A stretch of DNA of 64,000 nucleotides from an uncultured Holdemanella sp. Lineage in GTDB: Bacteria > Bacillota_I > Bacilli_A > Erysipelotrichales > Erysipelotrichaceae. The translations under genes and the position numbers were made by a program. The stretch's first letter is position 1; the number at the start of each line of letters is the position of its first letter. The stretch spans positions 62,001-126,000 of the forward strand of contig NZ_CAKVJB010000001.1 of NCBI RefSeq assembly GCF_934754935.1, given 5' to 3'. Below are positions 7,515-15,612 of this stretch, one piece after another. The notes below the pieces were generated by a model. The model was not told the DNA's origin. It did not search any database and saw nothing but the letters and a program-made list of their open reading frames with translations.

Positions 7515-8639
7515 TTAGACAGCTTTTGTTCCATTAATATATACATTTTTTATTGTATTATTCAAATCAATCAAACTTTTAGTACAAATAATAAAGTCAG
7601 CATCTTTGCCTTCTTTGATTGAACCTAGTCTATTATCTAAATGTAAGATCTTAGCTGGATTGATTGTGATGGCCTTGATGGCTTCTTCTTCAGGTAGTCC
7701 TGCTTTATGGGCTAGGGCTGCATTGATTGGAAGATATTGTTGGGGATTGAATGGGGAATCGGTTGTGATCGCAAATAAGATGCCTTTTTCATACATTTTA
7801 TTTGGTGTTTCAAATGAATCGTTGGCACATTCAAATTTATCTTTGTGACAAAGACTTGGTCCACAAATACATGGAAAACCACTTTCTTTGATTTGGTCTA
7901 GAATCACTCTTGAATCGGTCGCATGATCTAGAGTGATTTCAATATCATATTCTTTTGCGATACGAATGGCCGTCAACATATCATCAGCTCTGTGGGCATG
8001 ACACTTTAATGGGATTTCTTTTTTGATGACTGGAATCATGGCTTCGAGTTTTTGATCATAATCTACATCTTTACCTGAATCTTTCTTCATCATGTATTCC
8101 TTTGTCTTTTCCAATGTTTCTCTAAGTAATGCACTGATCTGCATACGTGTATCAATGTTTTTTCCTTTGTAACAATTCTTTGGGTTTTCACCGAATGCTG
8201 CCTTCATCGCAATTGGATTTTGAATGGTCATTTCATCAATACAATTTCCCTTTGTCTTATACGCAAAGAAAGTTCCACCAATCACATTGGCACTACCAGG
8301 ACCTGCAGCTACTGTTGTGATACCGGCTTCTAATGCAGTTTGGACCGTTTCATCCATTGGATTGCATCCATCAATACCACGCATGTTTGGTGTAATTGGA
8401 TTTGTGATTTCATTTAAATCATTGCCTTCAAAACCAATAGCCGTTTCTTCCATGCCCAAATGACAATGGGCTTCTACCATGCCTGGATATACATTGAATC
8501 CAGTAAGGTCTTGTGTATCTTCATTGTTTTTAGGACTTAAATTCTTTCCAATCTCTGTGAATACACCTTTATCGACTCGAAAATCACCAACGAATGGATC
8601 TTGTTCCATGGTATAAATAGTGGCGTTTTTAAAAAGCAT
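7515..8639 (-). CDS. Metal-dependent amidohydrolase, array copy 4 (last)
   Basis: This 374-residue amidohydrolase-superfamily enzyme should be a cytosolic metal-dependent hydrolase acting on amide or related bonds. The small beta domain is at both ends. The metal-site motifs are visible in order: HCHLGM (first HxH, near residue 59), KCHAHRADD (near 215), ITLDHATDS (near 238) and ITTDSPF (near 290), the last carrying the catalytic Asp. No signal peptide is present. It is the last of four tandem paralogues, overlaps the previous copy by one base (TAATG) and is followed by a terminator. The substrate is unknown; the family includes dipeptidase-, imidazolonepropionase- and deacetylase-like enzymes. 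Confidence 0.88.
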   Translation of the reverse strand: MLFKNATIYTMEQDPFVGDFRVDKGVFTEIGKNLSPKNNEDTQDLTGFNVYPGMVEAHCHLGMEETAIGFEGNDLNEITNPITPNMRGIDGCNPMDETVQTALEAGITTVAAGPGSANVIGGTFFAYKTKGNCIDEMTIQNPIAMKAAFGENPKNCYKGKNIDTRMQISALLRETLEKTKEYMMKKDSGKDVDYDQKLEAMIPVIKKEIPLKCHAHRADDMLTAIRIAKEYDIEITLDHATDSRVILDQIKESGFPCICGPSLCHKDKFECANDSFETPNKMYEKGILFAITTDSPFNPQQYLPINAALAHKAGLPEEEAIKAITINPAKILHLDNRLGSIKEGKDADFIICTKSLIDLNNTIKNVYINGTKAV

Positions 8640-9763
8640 TAAGCTGCCTTCTTTCCATCTACATATACTGCCGTGATTTCATTTTGTGTATCAAGAATGT
8701 TCTTTGTACAAACGACAAAGTCAGCATCTTTACCAACTTTAATGGAACCAACACGATTATCTAAACCTAAAATCTTAGCTGGATTGATTGTGATGGCTTT
8801 AATGGCTTCATATTCTGGAAGTCCTGCTTTAGCGGCTAGGGCTGCACTTAAAGATAGGTATTGTTGAGGAATTACTGGAGAGTCGGTAATGATAGAGAAT
8901 AAGATACCTGCTTTATATAGTTCATTTGGTGTTTCAAAAGACATATTCGCAAGTTCAAATTTTGATTTGTGAGTCAATGCAGGTCCACAAATACATGGGA
9001 ATCCACTTTCTTTGATTTGAGGAAGAATACATCTTGCATCCGTAACATGATCTAATGTAATCTTGATATTTTCTTCTTTTGCGATACGAATGGCTGTTAA
9101 GATATCATCAGCTCTATGAGCATGACACTTTAATGGAAGCTCTCTTTTGACAACAGGAATCATAGCCTCTAATTTTTGGTCATAAGCGACATCTTTACCA
9201 GATTCTTTTTTCTTCATGTATTCCTTTGTCTTTTCCAATGTTTCTCTTAATAATGCACTGATCTGCATACGCGTATCAATTTTCTTTCCCTGATAACAAC
9301 GCTTAGGATTTTCTCCGAATGCTGCCTTCATAGCCAAAGGATTTTCAATTGTCATTTCATCAATACAGTTACCTACAGTTTTATACGCAAAGAAAGTACC
9401 ACCAAGTACGTTAGCACTACCAGGACCAGCAGCAACTGTAGTAACACCACCTTTTAAAGCTTCATGAATGGTTTCATCCATTGGATTACATCCATCAATA
9501 CCACGCATGTTTGGTGTGATTGGATCTGTGATCTCATTTACATCATCCCCTTCAAAGCGAATGGCTGTTTCTTCCATACCCAAGTGGCAATGACTTTCCA
9601 CTAAACCTGGAAATACATAAAGACCATTTAAATCTTGTACATCTTCTCCTTCACTTGCTGATAAATTTGTTCCTACTTCTGTAAATACACCTTTATCGAT
9701 TTTAAAATCACCTACAAAAGGGTCTTGTTCCATTGTGTAAATCGTTGCGTTTTTAAATAACAT
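8639..9763 (-). CDS. Metal-dependent amidohydrolase, array copy 3
   Basis: This is a 374-residue paralogue with long blocks identical to its neighbours (start MLFKNATIYTMEQDPFVGDF). All metal ligands are kept: VESHCHLGM, KCHAHRADD, LDHVTDA and IITDSP. It differs from copy 4 mainly in the loop after the third histidine (GPALTHKSKFELANMSFETP) and near the catalytic Asp, regions that commonly shape the substrate pocket in this superfamily. One-base TAATG overlaps on both sides imply coupled translation. It is likely soluble and cytosolic, and its individual substrate is unknown. Confidence 0.88.
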   Translation of the reverse strand: MLFKNATIYTMEQDPFVGDFKIDKGVFTEVGTNLSASEGEDVQDLNGLYVFPGLVESHCHLGMEETAIRFEGDDVNEITDPITPNMRGIDGCNPMDETIHEALKGGVTTVAAGPGSANVLGGTFFAYKTVGNCIDEMTIENPLAMKAAFGENPKRCYQGKKIDTRMQISALLRETLEKTKEYMKKKESGKDVAYDQKLEAMIPVVKRELPLKCHAHRADDILTAIRIAKEENIKITLDHVTDARCILPQIKESGFPCICGPALTHKSKFELANMSFETPNELYKAGILFSIITDSPVIPQQYLSLSAALAAKAGLPEYEAIKAITINPAKILGLDNRVGSIKVGKDADFVVCTKNILDTQNEITAVYVDGKKAA

Positions 9764-10884
9764 TATGCTTCCTTCTTTCCATTGACATATACTGTCTTAA
9801 TTTCATTTTGTGTGTCTAATATATTTTTTGTGCAAACGACAAAGTCTGCATCTTTACCAACTTTAATAGATCCAATACGATCATCTAGTTTTAAAATCTT
9901 AGCTGGATTGATTGTGATGGCCTTAATGGCTTCATATTCTGGTAGTCCTGCCTTATGAGCTAGAGCAGCACTTAAGGATAAGTATTGTTCGGGTACAACA
10001 GGAGAGTCTGTGATAATACAGAATGGAATACCAGCTTTATAGAATTCATTGGCCGTTTCAAAAGACATATTTTTTACTTCATACTTTGATTTATGTCCTA
10101 AACAAGGTCCTAGAATACATGGAAAACCACTTTCTTTGATTTGTGGAATAATGCTTCTTCCATCTGTCACATGATCTAATGTGACTTCAATATCATATTC
10201 TTTCGCAATACGAATGACAGTCAAAATATCGTCAGCTCTATGACAATGACATTTTAATGGCATTTGTTTTTTTATGACTGGAATCATAGCTTCTAGCTTT
10301 TGATCATAGTCTACATCTTTACCAGATTCTTTTTTCTGAATGTATTCTTTAGTTTTAGCTAGAGTTTCTCTAAGTAAGGCACTGATCTGCATACGCGTAT
10401 CAATTTTCTTTCCCTTATAACAACGCTTAGGATTTTCTCCGAATGCTGCCTTCATAGCTAAAGGATTTTGAATGGTCATTTCATCAATACAATGACCTGC
10501 AGTTTTATACGCAAAGAAAGTTCCACCAATGACATTTGCACTACCAGGTCCTGCAGCTACGGTTGTAACGCCTGATTTTAAAGCTTCTTCAATCGTCTCA
10601 TCCATTGGATTACAACCATCAATTCCACGAATGTTTGGTGTGACTGGATCTGTGACTTCATTTCCATCTTCACCTTCAAAACCAATGGAAGAACATACCA
10701 TACCTAAATGGCTGTGGGCATCAATAAGGCCTGGAAATACGTAAAGACCTTTTAAATCTTGTACTTCTTCATCTTTTGGACTTAAATCTTTTCCAATTTC
10801 AGTAAATACACCTCTATCGATTCTAAAATCACCAACGAATGGTTCTTGTTCCATAGTATAAATAGTGGCGTTTTTAAATAACAT
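9763..10884 (-). CDS. Metal-dependent amidohydrolase, array copy 2 (most divergent)
   Basis: This 373-residue copy differs most at the active-site rim: IDAHSHLGM where the others have VESHCHLGM or VEAHCHLGM, CSSIGFEGED in place of EETAI(G/R)FEG, KCHCHRADD in place of KCHAHRADD, and GPCLGHKSKYEVKN in the variable loop. The metal-binding His and Asp residues are retained, so it is probably active with a different substrate preference. One residue is missing in the linker near position 37 relative to the other three. It overlaps both neighbours by one base. No export signal is seen. Confidence 0.88.
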   Translation of the reverse strand: MLFKNATIYTMEQEPFVGDFRIDRGVFTEIGKDLSPKDEEVQDLKGLYVFPGLIDAHSHLGMVCSSIGFEGEDGNEVTDPVTPNIRGIDGCNPMDETIEEALKSGVTTVAAGPGSANVIGGTFFAYKTAGHCIDEMTIQNPLAMKAAFGENPKRCYKGKKIDTRMQISALLRETLAKTKEYIQKKESGKDVDYDQKLEAMIPVIKKQMPLKCHCHRADDILTVIRIAKEYDIEVTLDHVTDGRSIIPQIKESGFPCILGPCLGHKSKYEVKNMSFETANEFYKAGIPFCIITDSPVVPEQYLSLSAALAHKAGLPEYEAIKAITINPAKILKLDDRIGSIKVGKDADFVVCTKNILDTQNEIKTVYVNGKKEA

Positions 10885-12008
10885 TACACAGCCTTCTTTC
10901 CATCGACATAAACGGCTTTGATTTCATTTGTCGTATCAAGAATATTCTTTGTACAAATGATAAAGTCAGCATCTTTACCAGATTTAATTGAACCAATTCG
11001 ATCATCTAATTTTAAGATCTTAGCTGGATTGATTGTGATGGCTTTAATAGCTTCTAGTTCATCCATACCTTCTTTTGCGGCAAGAGCTGCACATAAAGAC
11101 AAATACTGTTCTGGAATAACTGGAGAATCGGTTGTGATGGAAACTAGGATTCCAGCTTTATTTAGTACGCCTGGCGTTTTAAAGGATTTGGATTTCAATT
11201 CAAATTTTGTCTTATGACCAAAGCTTGGTCCACAAATACATGGGAATCCACTTTCTTTGATTTGTTCCACAATACATCTTGCGTCTGTCGCATGATCTAA
11301 AGTGACTTCAATATCATATTCTTTCGCAATACGAATGACAGTCAAGATATCATCCGCTCTGTGGGCATGACACTTTAATGGAAGTTCTCTTTTAACAACA
11401 GGAATCATAGCCTCTAGTTTTTGATCATAAGCTACATCTTTACCAGATTCTTTTTTCTGAATGTATTCCTTTGTCTTTTCCAATGTTTCCCTTAATAATG
11501 CACTAATCTGCATACGCGTATCAATGCTTTTTCCTTGATAACAACGCTTAGGATTTTCACCAAAGGCTGCCTTCATCGCAATTGGATTTTGAATTGTCAT
11601 TTCATCAATACAACTTCCTTTTGTCTTATACGCAAAGAAAGTACCACCAAGAACGTTAGCACTTCCAGGACCTGCAGCTACAGTAGTAACACCACCTTTT
11701 AATGCGAGTTCTACAGTTTCATCCATTGGATTACATCCATCAATACCTCGCATGTTTGGTGTGATTGGATCTGTGATTTCATTGACATCATTCCCTTCAA
11801 AGCGAATGGCTGTTTCTTCCATACCTAAGTGGCAATGGCTTTCAACTAAACCAGGGAATACATAAAGACCATTTAGATCTTGTACATCTTCTCCTTCATT
11901 GGTTGTTAAATTTGTTCCTACTTCTGTAAATACACCTTTATCGATTTTAAAATCACCTACAAAAGGGTCTTGTTCCATTGTGTAAATGGTTGCGTTTTTG
12001 AATAACAT
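10884..12008 (-). CDS. Metal-dependent amidohydrolase, array copy 1 (promoter-proximal)
   Basis: This is the first gene of the four-gene minus-strand array: 374 residues, ATG at 12008 with GAGGTGAT just upstream. The superfamily motifs VESHCHLGM, KCHAHRADD, VTLDHATDA and ITTDSPV are intact. Its N-terminal half closely resembles copy 3 (both have FKIDKGVFTEVGTNL and AIRFEG), while its variable loop (GPSFGHKTKFELKSKSFKTP) is its own, a pattern expected from gene duplication with some exchange between copies. A TACAAT -10-like element lies about 30 bases upstream, but I see no convincing -35. Confidence 0.88.
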   Translation of the reverse strand: MLFKNATIYTMEQDPFVGDFKIDKGVFTEVGTNLTTNEGEDVQDLNGLYVFPGLVESHCHLGMEETAIRFEGNDVNEITDPITPNMRGIDGCNPMDETVELALKGGVTTVAAGPGSANVLGGTFFAYKTKGSCIDEMTIQNPIAMKAAFGENPKRCYQGKSIDTRMQISALLRETLEKTKEYIQKKESGKDVAYDQKLEAMIPVVKRELPLKCHAHRADDILTVIRIAKEYDIEVTLDHATDARCIVEQIKESGFPCICGPSFGHKTKFELKSKSFKTPGVLNKAGILVSITTDSPVIPEQYLSLCAALAAKEGMDELEAIKAITINPAKILKLDDRIGSIKSGKDADFIICTKNILDTTNEIKAVYVDGKKAV

Positions 12009-12134
12009 ATAATCACCTCTAGAATCTATTGTATCACGTTATGAAAAATATTACATACAAGATGAAAATTATTTGTAAATGAAAATCTTTTGTTTTTCAA
12101 CTCCTTATTCTATATAATGATTCTTGGTGAGTTT

Positions 12135-13307
12135 ATGAAAAAAGTTAAAAGAAAAGTGAATAGAAAAAGAATTGTTATTGTCGTATTGATTCCCATACTT
12201 TGTATCGCATTATTGATTGCGAATTTTACAAGTATTCGATTGAGTATTAAGGGATATCATAAAGAGGATAAAAAGGTTGTATTAAATTTAGAGAAAGATG
12301 ACATCAAAGATATCTTGGACTATGATCAAATTATTGATATTTCAAAGTGGGATAAGGTGAAAAATGATTCGCACTACTTATTGTATGATGAGTATTACAG
12401 GGCTTCTAAAAAGAGTGTAAAGAAAGTTGTGTATTATATTGATTCTTACTATGAAAGAATGGAAGATTTAAATTATTTGGGATATACAAAAGATGTATTA
12501 TTTAAAAACTCAGATGTATATACCATTTCAAATTTGGATACTTTAATTTCGGCAAGCGTACCTTATAAAAAGGCGAAGAAATATTTGGCTATTAAAGGCG
12601 CACAAATTAAGGATATCAAGGATTATGTGGATTCTGGATTAAAACCATTAAAGGCTGTATTATCCGTTTCTTATCCAGGCATTGATTCAAGTAAGCGCGA
12701 TGATCGTACATATACAATTGAGGATCCCGCAAATCTATTGGTTCTAATTAAAAATGGTTTCAGTGTTCCAAGTGATTATGTTCCAAGTGATTTAAGAGAT
12801 GTGAATATTCCATATGAAAGTGAAGTTGGACAATTAAGAGATGAGGCGGCAACTGCACTTGAAAATATGTATAATGATGGATTAAAACATGGTTATAGTA
12901 TCGCAATCAAGAGTTCGTATCGTTCTTATGAAACACAACTTGAAGTTTATAATGATTATTTTGCGATGTATGATGCGGCTTATGCGGCAAGCTTAGTTTC
13001 GATTCCAGGATCAAGTGAACACCAATGTGGATTGAGTGTGGATTTAACAAGTCAAAGTGTAATGGATGGAGAATATGGAACGTTTGGAGAATCACCAGAC
13101 TATGATTGGGTTGAAGAAAATGCCTATAAATATGGTTTTATTTTGCGTTTCCCAGAAAATGCAGGTGATAAAACAGGTGCTACAAATGAGCCATGGCACT
13201 TTAGATATGTAGGAAAAGAAGCAGCTAAAGAAATTCATGATAAAGGATGGATCTTAGAGGATTATATTGAACATCATGGATTTAGTTACAATTTGCGTTT
13301 AAATTGA
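12135..13307 (+). CDS. Membrane-anchored D-Ala-D-Ala carboxypeptidase, VanY family
   Basis: This 390-residue protein has a basic N-terminus and one transmembrane segment (about residues 12-31, IVIVVLIPILCIALLIANF), so the catalytic part is extracellular. The C-terminal 170 residues form a VanY/DacB peptidase domain: SSYRSYETQ near residue 260, SEHQCGLSVDL (SxHxxGxxxD zinc site) near 297 and EPWHFRYVG (final zinc His) near 355. It would trim peptidoglycan stem peptides. The region between carries no recognised domain. I chose ATG at 12135 (GGTGA five bases upstream) over an ATG 45 bases earlier. It is likely monocistronic. Confidence 0.88.
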   Translation: MKKVKRKVNRKRIVIVVLIPILCIALLIANFTSIRLSIKGYHKEDKKVVLNLEKDDIKDILDYDQIIDISKWDKVKNDSHYLLYDEYYRASKKSVKKVVYYIDSYYERMEDLNYLGYTKDVLFKNSDVYTISNLDTLISASVPYKKAKKYLAIKGAQIKDIKDYVDSGLKPLKAVLSVSYPGIDSSKRDDRTYTIEDPANLLVLIKNGFSVPSDYVPSDLRDVNIPYESEVGQLRDEAATALENMYNDGLKHGYSIAIKSSYRSYETQLEVYNDYFAMYDAAYAASLVSIPGSSEHQCGLSVDLTSQSVMDGEYGTFGESPDYDWVEENAYKYGFILRFPENAGDKTGATNEPWHFRYVGKEAAKEIHDKGWILEDYIEHHGFSYNLRLN

Positions 13308-13350
13308 CGAATATAAAGGAATTAGTTTAAACTAACTACAGGTGATAATT

Positions 13351-14097
13351 ATGTGGTTAGGATTACTAATTCCTTTTTTTGGTACTACTTTAGGTGCTGC
13401 TTGTGTATACTTTTTAAAAAATAAAAATAATGAACTTTTATCTAGATGTTTTTCTGGTATTGCATCCGGTGTTATGGTGGCCGCAAGTATTTGGTCTTTA
13501 TTGATTCCAGCGATGGAACAAGAAAAGAATATTTTGATTATTGTACTTGGTATATTCTTAGGTGCTGTGTTGCTTCTAGGATTGGATTGTATTGTTCCTC
13601 ATATGCATCCTGGAACAAATGATGAAGAGGGAAAAGAATCGCATCTAAAGAAGACGACAAAGCTAGTATTTGCGGTTACTTTACATAATATTCCAGAAGG
13701 TATGGCTGTTGGTGTGGTACTAGCACAAGCTATTCAAACAGGAAGTATATATCCGGCTTTAGCTTTATCCATAGGGATTGCGATACAAAACTTTCCGGAA
13801 GGTGCTATTTTATCTTTACCCTTAAAGAGTAATGGATATTCGAAGCATAAGGCATTTTTAGTTGGTAGTCTTTCAGGTATTGTCGAGCCTATATTTGGCT
13901 ATGTCACAATTCTATTTTCAAATTGGATCTTACAATGTCTACCTTTGTGTTTAAGTTTTGCGGCAGGTGCAATGTTGTTTGTGGTGATTGAAGAACTGGT
14001 TCCTGAAATGGCACAAGGAAAACATTCAAATATACCAACACTTTCTTTCTTATTTGGCTTTTGTATCATGATGGTGTTGGATGTAATTTTAGGATAA
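13351..14097 (+). CDS. ZIP-family divalent metal transporter
   Basis: This 248-residue integral membrane protein has about eight hydrophobic segments. The ZIP transport signatures are on two helices: HNIPEGMAVGV (about residues 113-123) and QNFPEGAILSLPL (about 150-162), whose His, Asn, Pro, Glu and Gly residues line the metal path. A histidine-containing cytosolic loop (PHMHPG) precedes them. It would import zinc or a similar divalent cation. ATG at 13351 has AGGTGAT upstream; the GTG at 13342 lies inside that site. A 14-bp palindrome TTAGTTTAAACTAA at 13322-13335, just upstream, could be a regulatory site, but this is unsupported. Confidence 0.9.
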   Translation: MWLGLLIPFFGTTLGAACVYFLKNKNNELLSRCFSGIASGVMVAASIWSLLIPAMEQEKNILIIVLGIFLGAVLLLGLDCIVPHMHPGTNDEEGKESHLKKTTKLVFAVTLHNIPEGMAVGVVLAQAIQTGSIYPALALSIGIAIQNFPEGAILSLPLKSNGYSKHKAFLVGSLSGIVEPIFGYVTILFSNWILQCLPLCLSFAAGAMLFVVIEELVPEMAQGKHSNIPTLSFLFGFCIMMVLDVILG

Positions 14098-14191
14098 GCT
14101 TTCATTTTTTTCAGAAAAGAGTTACAATTATTTTACATAATGTAGAAGACCAATCGGAATTCTGCATTTTCTTTTGGGAAGGGTGAAGGCG

Positions 14192-15535
14192 TTGGAAAGT
14201 ACAGATTTATTAAAGGGAAGTATATGGAAGTCGATTTTGATTTTTTCTTTACCATTACTTGTAGGAAATTTATTTCAACAATTATATAATACGGTCGATT
14301 CGTATGTGGTAGGAAACTTTGTCAGTTCACATGCCCTTGCAGCCGTAGGACAATCTACTTCGATCATCAACATGTTAGTTGGATTCTTTATGGGATTATC
14401 AACCGGTGCTGGTGTTGTGATTGCACAATATTTTGGGGCAAAAGAAATAAAAAAGATGCAGGATTCGATTCATACATCTTTAGCTTTAACTTTAGTTTTA
14501 TGTGTATTGTTTACTTTTTTAGGAATTTTATTGGCAAAACCCATCTTAGTTATGATTGGCTCACCTAAAGAAGTTTTACCTTTGGCTGTAATCTATCTTC
14601 AAATCTATTTTGCGGGCGTCTCCTTTTCTCTTATTTATAATATGGGAGCTGGAATATTAAGGGCTTTGGGTGATAGTAAAAATCCATTGATCTACTTAGT
14701 AGTATCGAGTTTAGTTAATATTGTATTAGACTTTGTGTTTGTGATTTACTTTCACTTAGGTGTTGCCGGCGTTGGTATTGCGACAACATTAGCACAACTT
14801 GTATCTGCCATTCTTGTCATGTATGAATTGATGCATACAGATAAAGATTATAAGGTATATATTTCTAAGATTCGTTTTTCAAAACCAATTCTATCAAGAA
14901 TTATTTCGATTGGTATTCCGGCAGCATTACAAAATAGTATTGTTTCCTTTTCCAATGTGATCGTACAATCGTATATTTCTAGATTTGGTTCAGCCGCTGT
15001 TGCAGGATATAGTACAACAACGAAATTAGATGGTTTCTTGCAGCTTCCAATTCAAAGTTTCTCTATGGCCATTACGACATTTGTGGGACAGAACTATGGG
15101 GCTCAAAATTATAAGCGTGTAAGAAAAGGTTTATATACAACACTATTGATGTGCGAAGTTATTATCGCATTAGGAGCTTTCTTGATTTATACAAATGGAG
15201 AATTCTTAGTTGGTCTATTCTCACAAGATAAGGATGTGATTATAGCTGGTGTAACTATGATTTCTGTCTTTGCGCCAGGCTATATCTTCCTTCCTTTATC
15301 CCATATTACAGCAGGTGCACTAAGGGGTGTTGGCCTATCGAAAGTACCAATGTATTCAATGATTTTATGTTTTGTTATTTTAAGACAAGTCTATTTATTT
15401 GTGGCAACAAAGTTTAGTTCAGAATTAATTACTGTATTCTTAGGTTGGCCACTAACATGGATCGTAAATGCAGCACTATTAATGGGGTATTATCATATAT
15501 ATTCAAAGAAATTAGTAAGAGGCGATATTTATTAA
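14192..15535 (+). CDS. MATE-family efflux transporter
   Basis: This multidrug/toxin extrusion protein has about 447 residues and 12 predicted membrane segments in two related halves. Typical features are the N-terminal LPLLVGNLFQQLYNTVDSYV and the repeated G-rich helices (AAVGQSTSIINMLVGFFMG). It would export organic cations using a sodium or proton gradient. The start is uncertain: no ATG is available, and GTG at 14183 and TTG at 14174 or 14192 are in frame. I prefer TTG at 14192 because GGGAAGGG lies 8 bases upstream and gives the usual short N-terminus. The gene ends inside its own terminator. A second MATE gene lies at 37414. Confidence 0.85.
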   Translation: MESTDLLKGSIWKSILIFSLPLLVGNLFQQLYNTVDSYVVGNFVSSHALAAVGQSTSIINMLVGFFMGLSTGAGVVIAQYFGAKEIKKMQDSIHTSLALTLVLCVLFTFLGILLAKPILVMIGSPKEVLPLAVIYLQIYFAGVSFSLIYNMGAGILRALGDSKNPLIYLVVSSLVNIVLDFVFVIYFHLGVAGVGIATTLAQLVSAILVMYELMHTDKDYKVYISKIRFSKPILSRIISIGIPAALQNSIVSFSNVIVQSYISRFGSAAVAGYSTTTKLDGFLQLPIQSFSMAITTFVGQNYGAQNYKRVRKGLYTTLLMCEVIIALGAFLIYTNGEFLVGLFSQDKDVIIAGVTMISVFAPGYIFLPLSHITAGALRGVGLSKVPMYSMILCFVILRQVYLFVATKFSSELITVFLGWPLTWIVNAALLMGYYHIYSKKLVRGDIY

Positions 15536-15549
15536 TCGTCTCCTTTTTT
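15519..15549 (+). terminator. Intrinsic terminator overlapping the MATE stop codon
   Basis: GAGGCGAT (15519-15526) pairs with ATCGTCTC (15535-15542) with one G-U pair, followed by CTTTTTTA. The left arm lies within the last codons of the gene. Confidence 0.75.
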
Positions 15550-15555
15550 ATACCC

Positions 15556-15584
15556 TTGAAGCTAAAATGATAAATGGGTATAAT
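15556..15584 (+). promoter_or_regulatory. Sigma-A promoter of the ATPase gene
   Basis: TTGAAG (15556-15561), 17 bases and TATAAT (15579-15584). The direct repeat GGGTATAA occurs at 15576 and 15586, and a TATACCC inverted copy lies at about 15549-15555; these could form an operator. Confidence 0.65.
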
Positions 15585-15612
15585 GGGTATAACAGATGGT
15601 AGGTGATTATAT

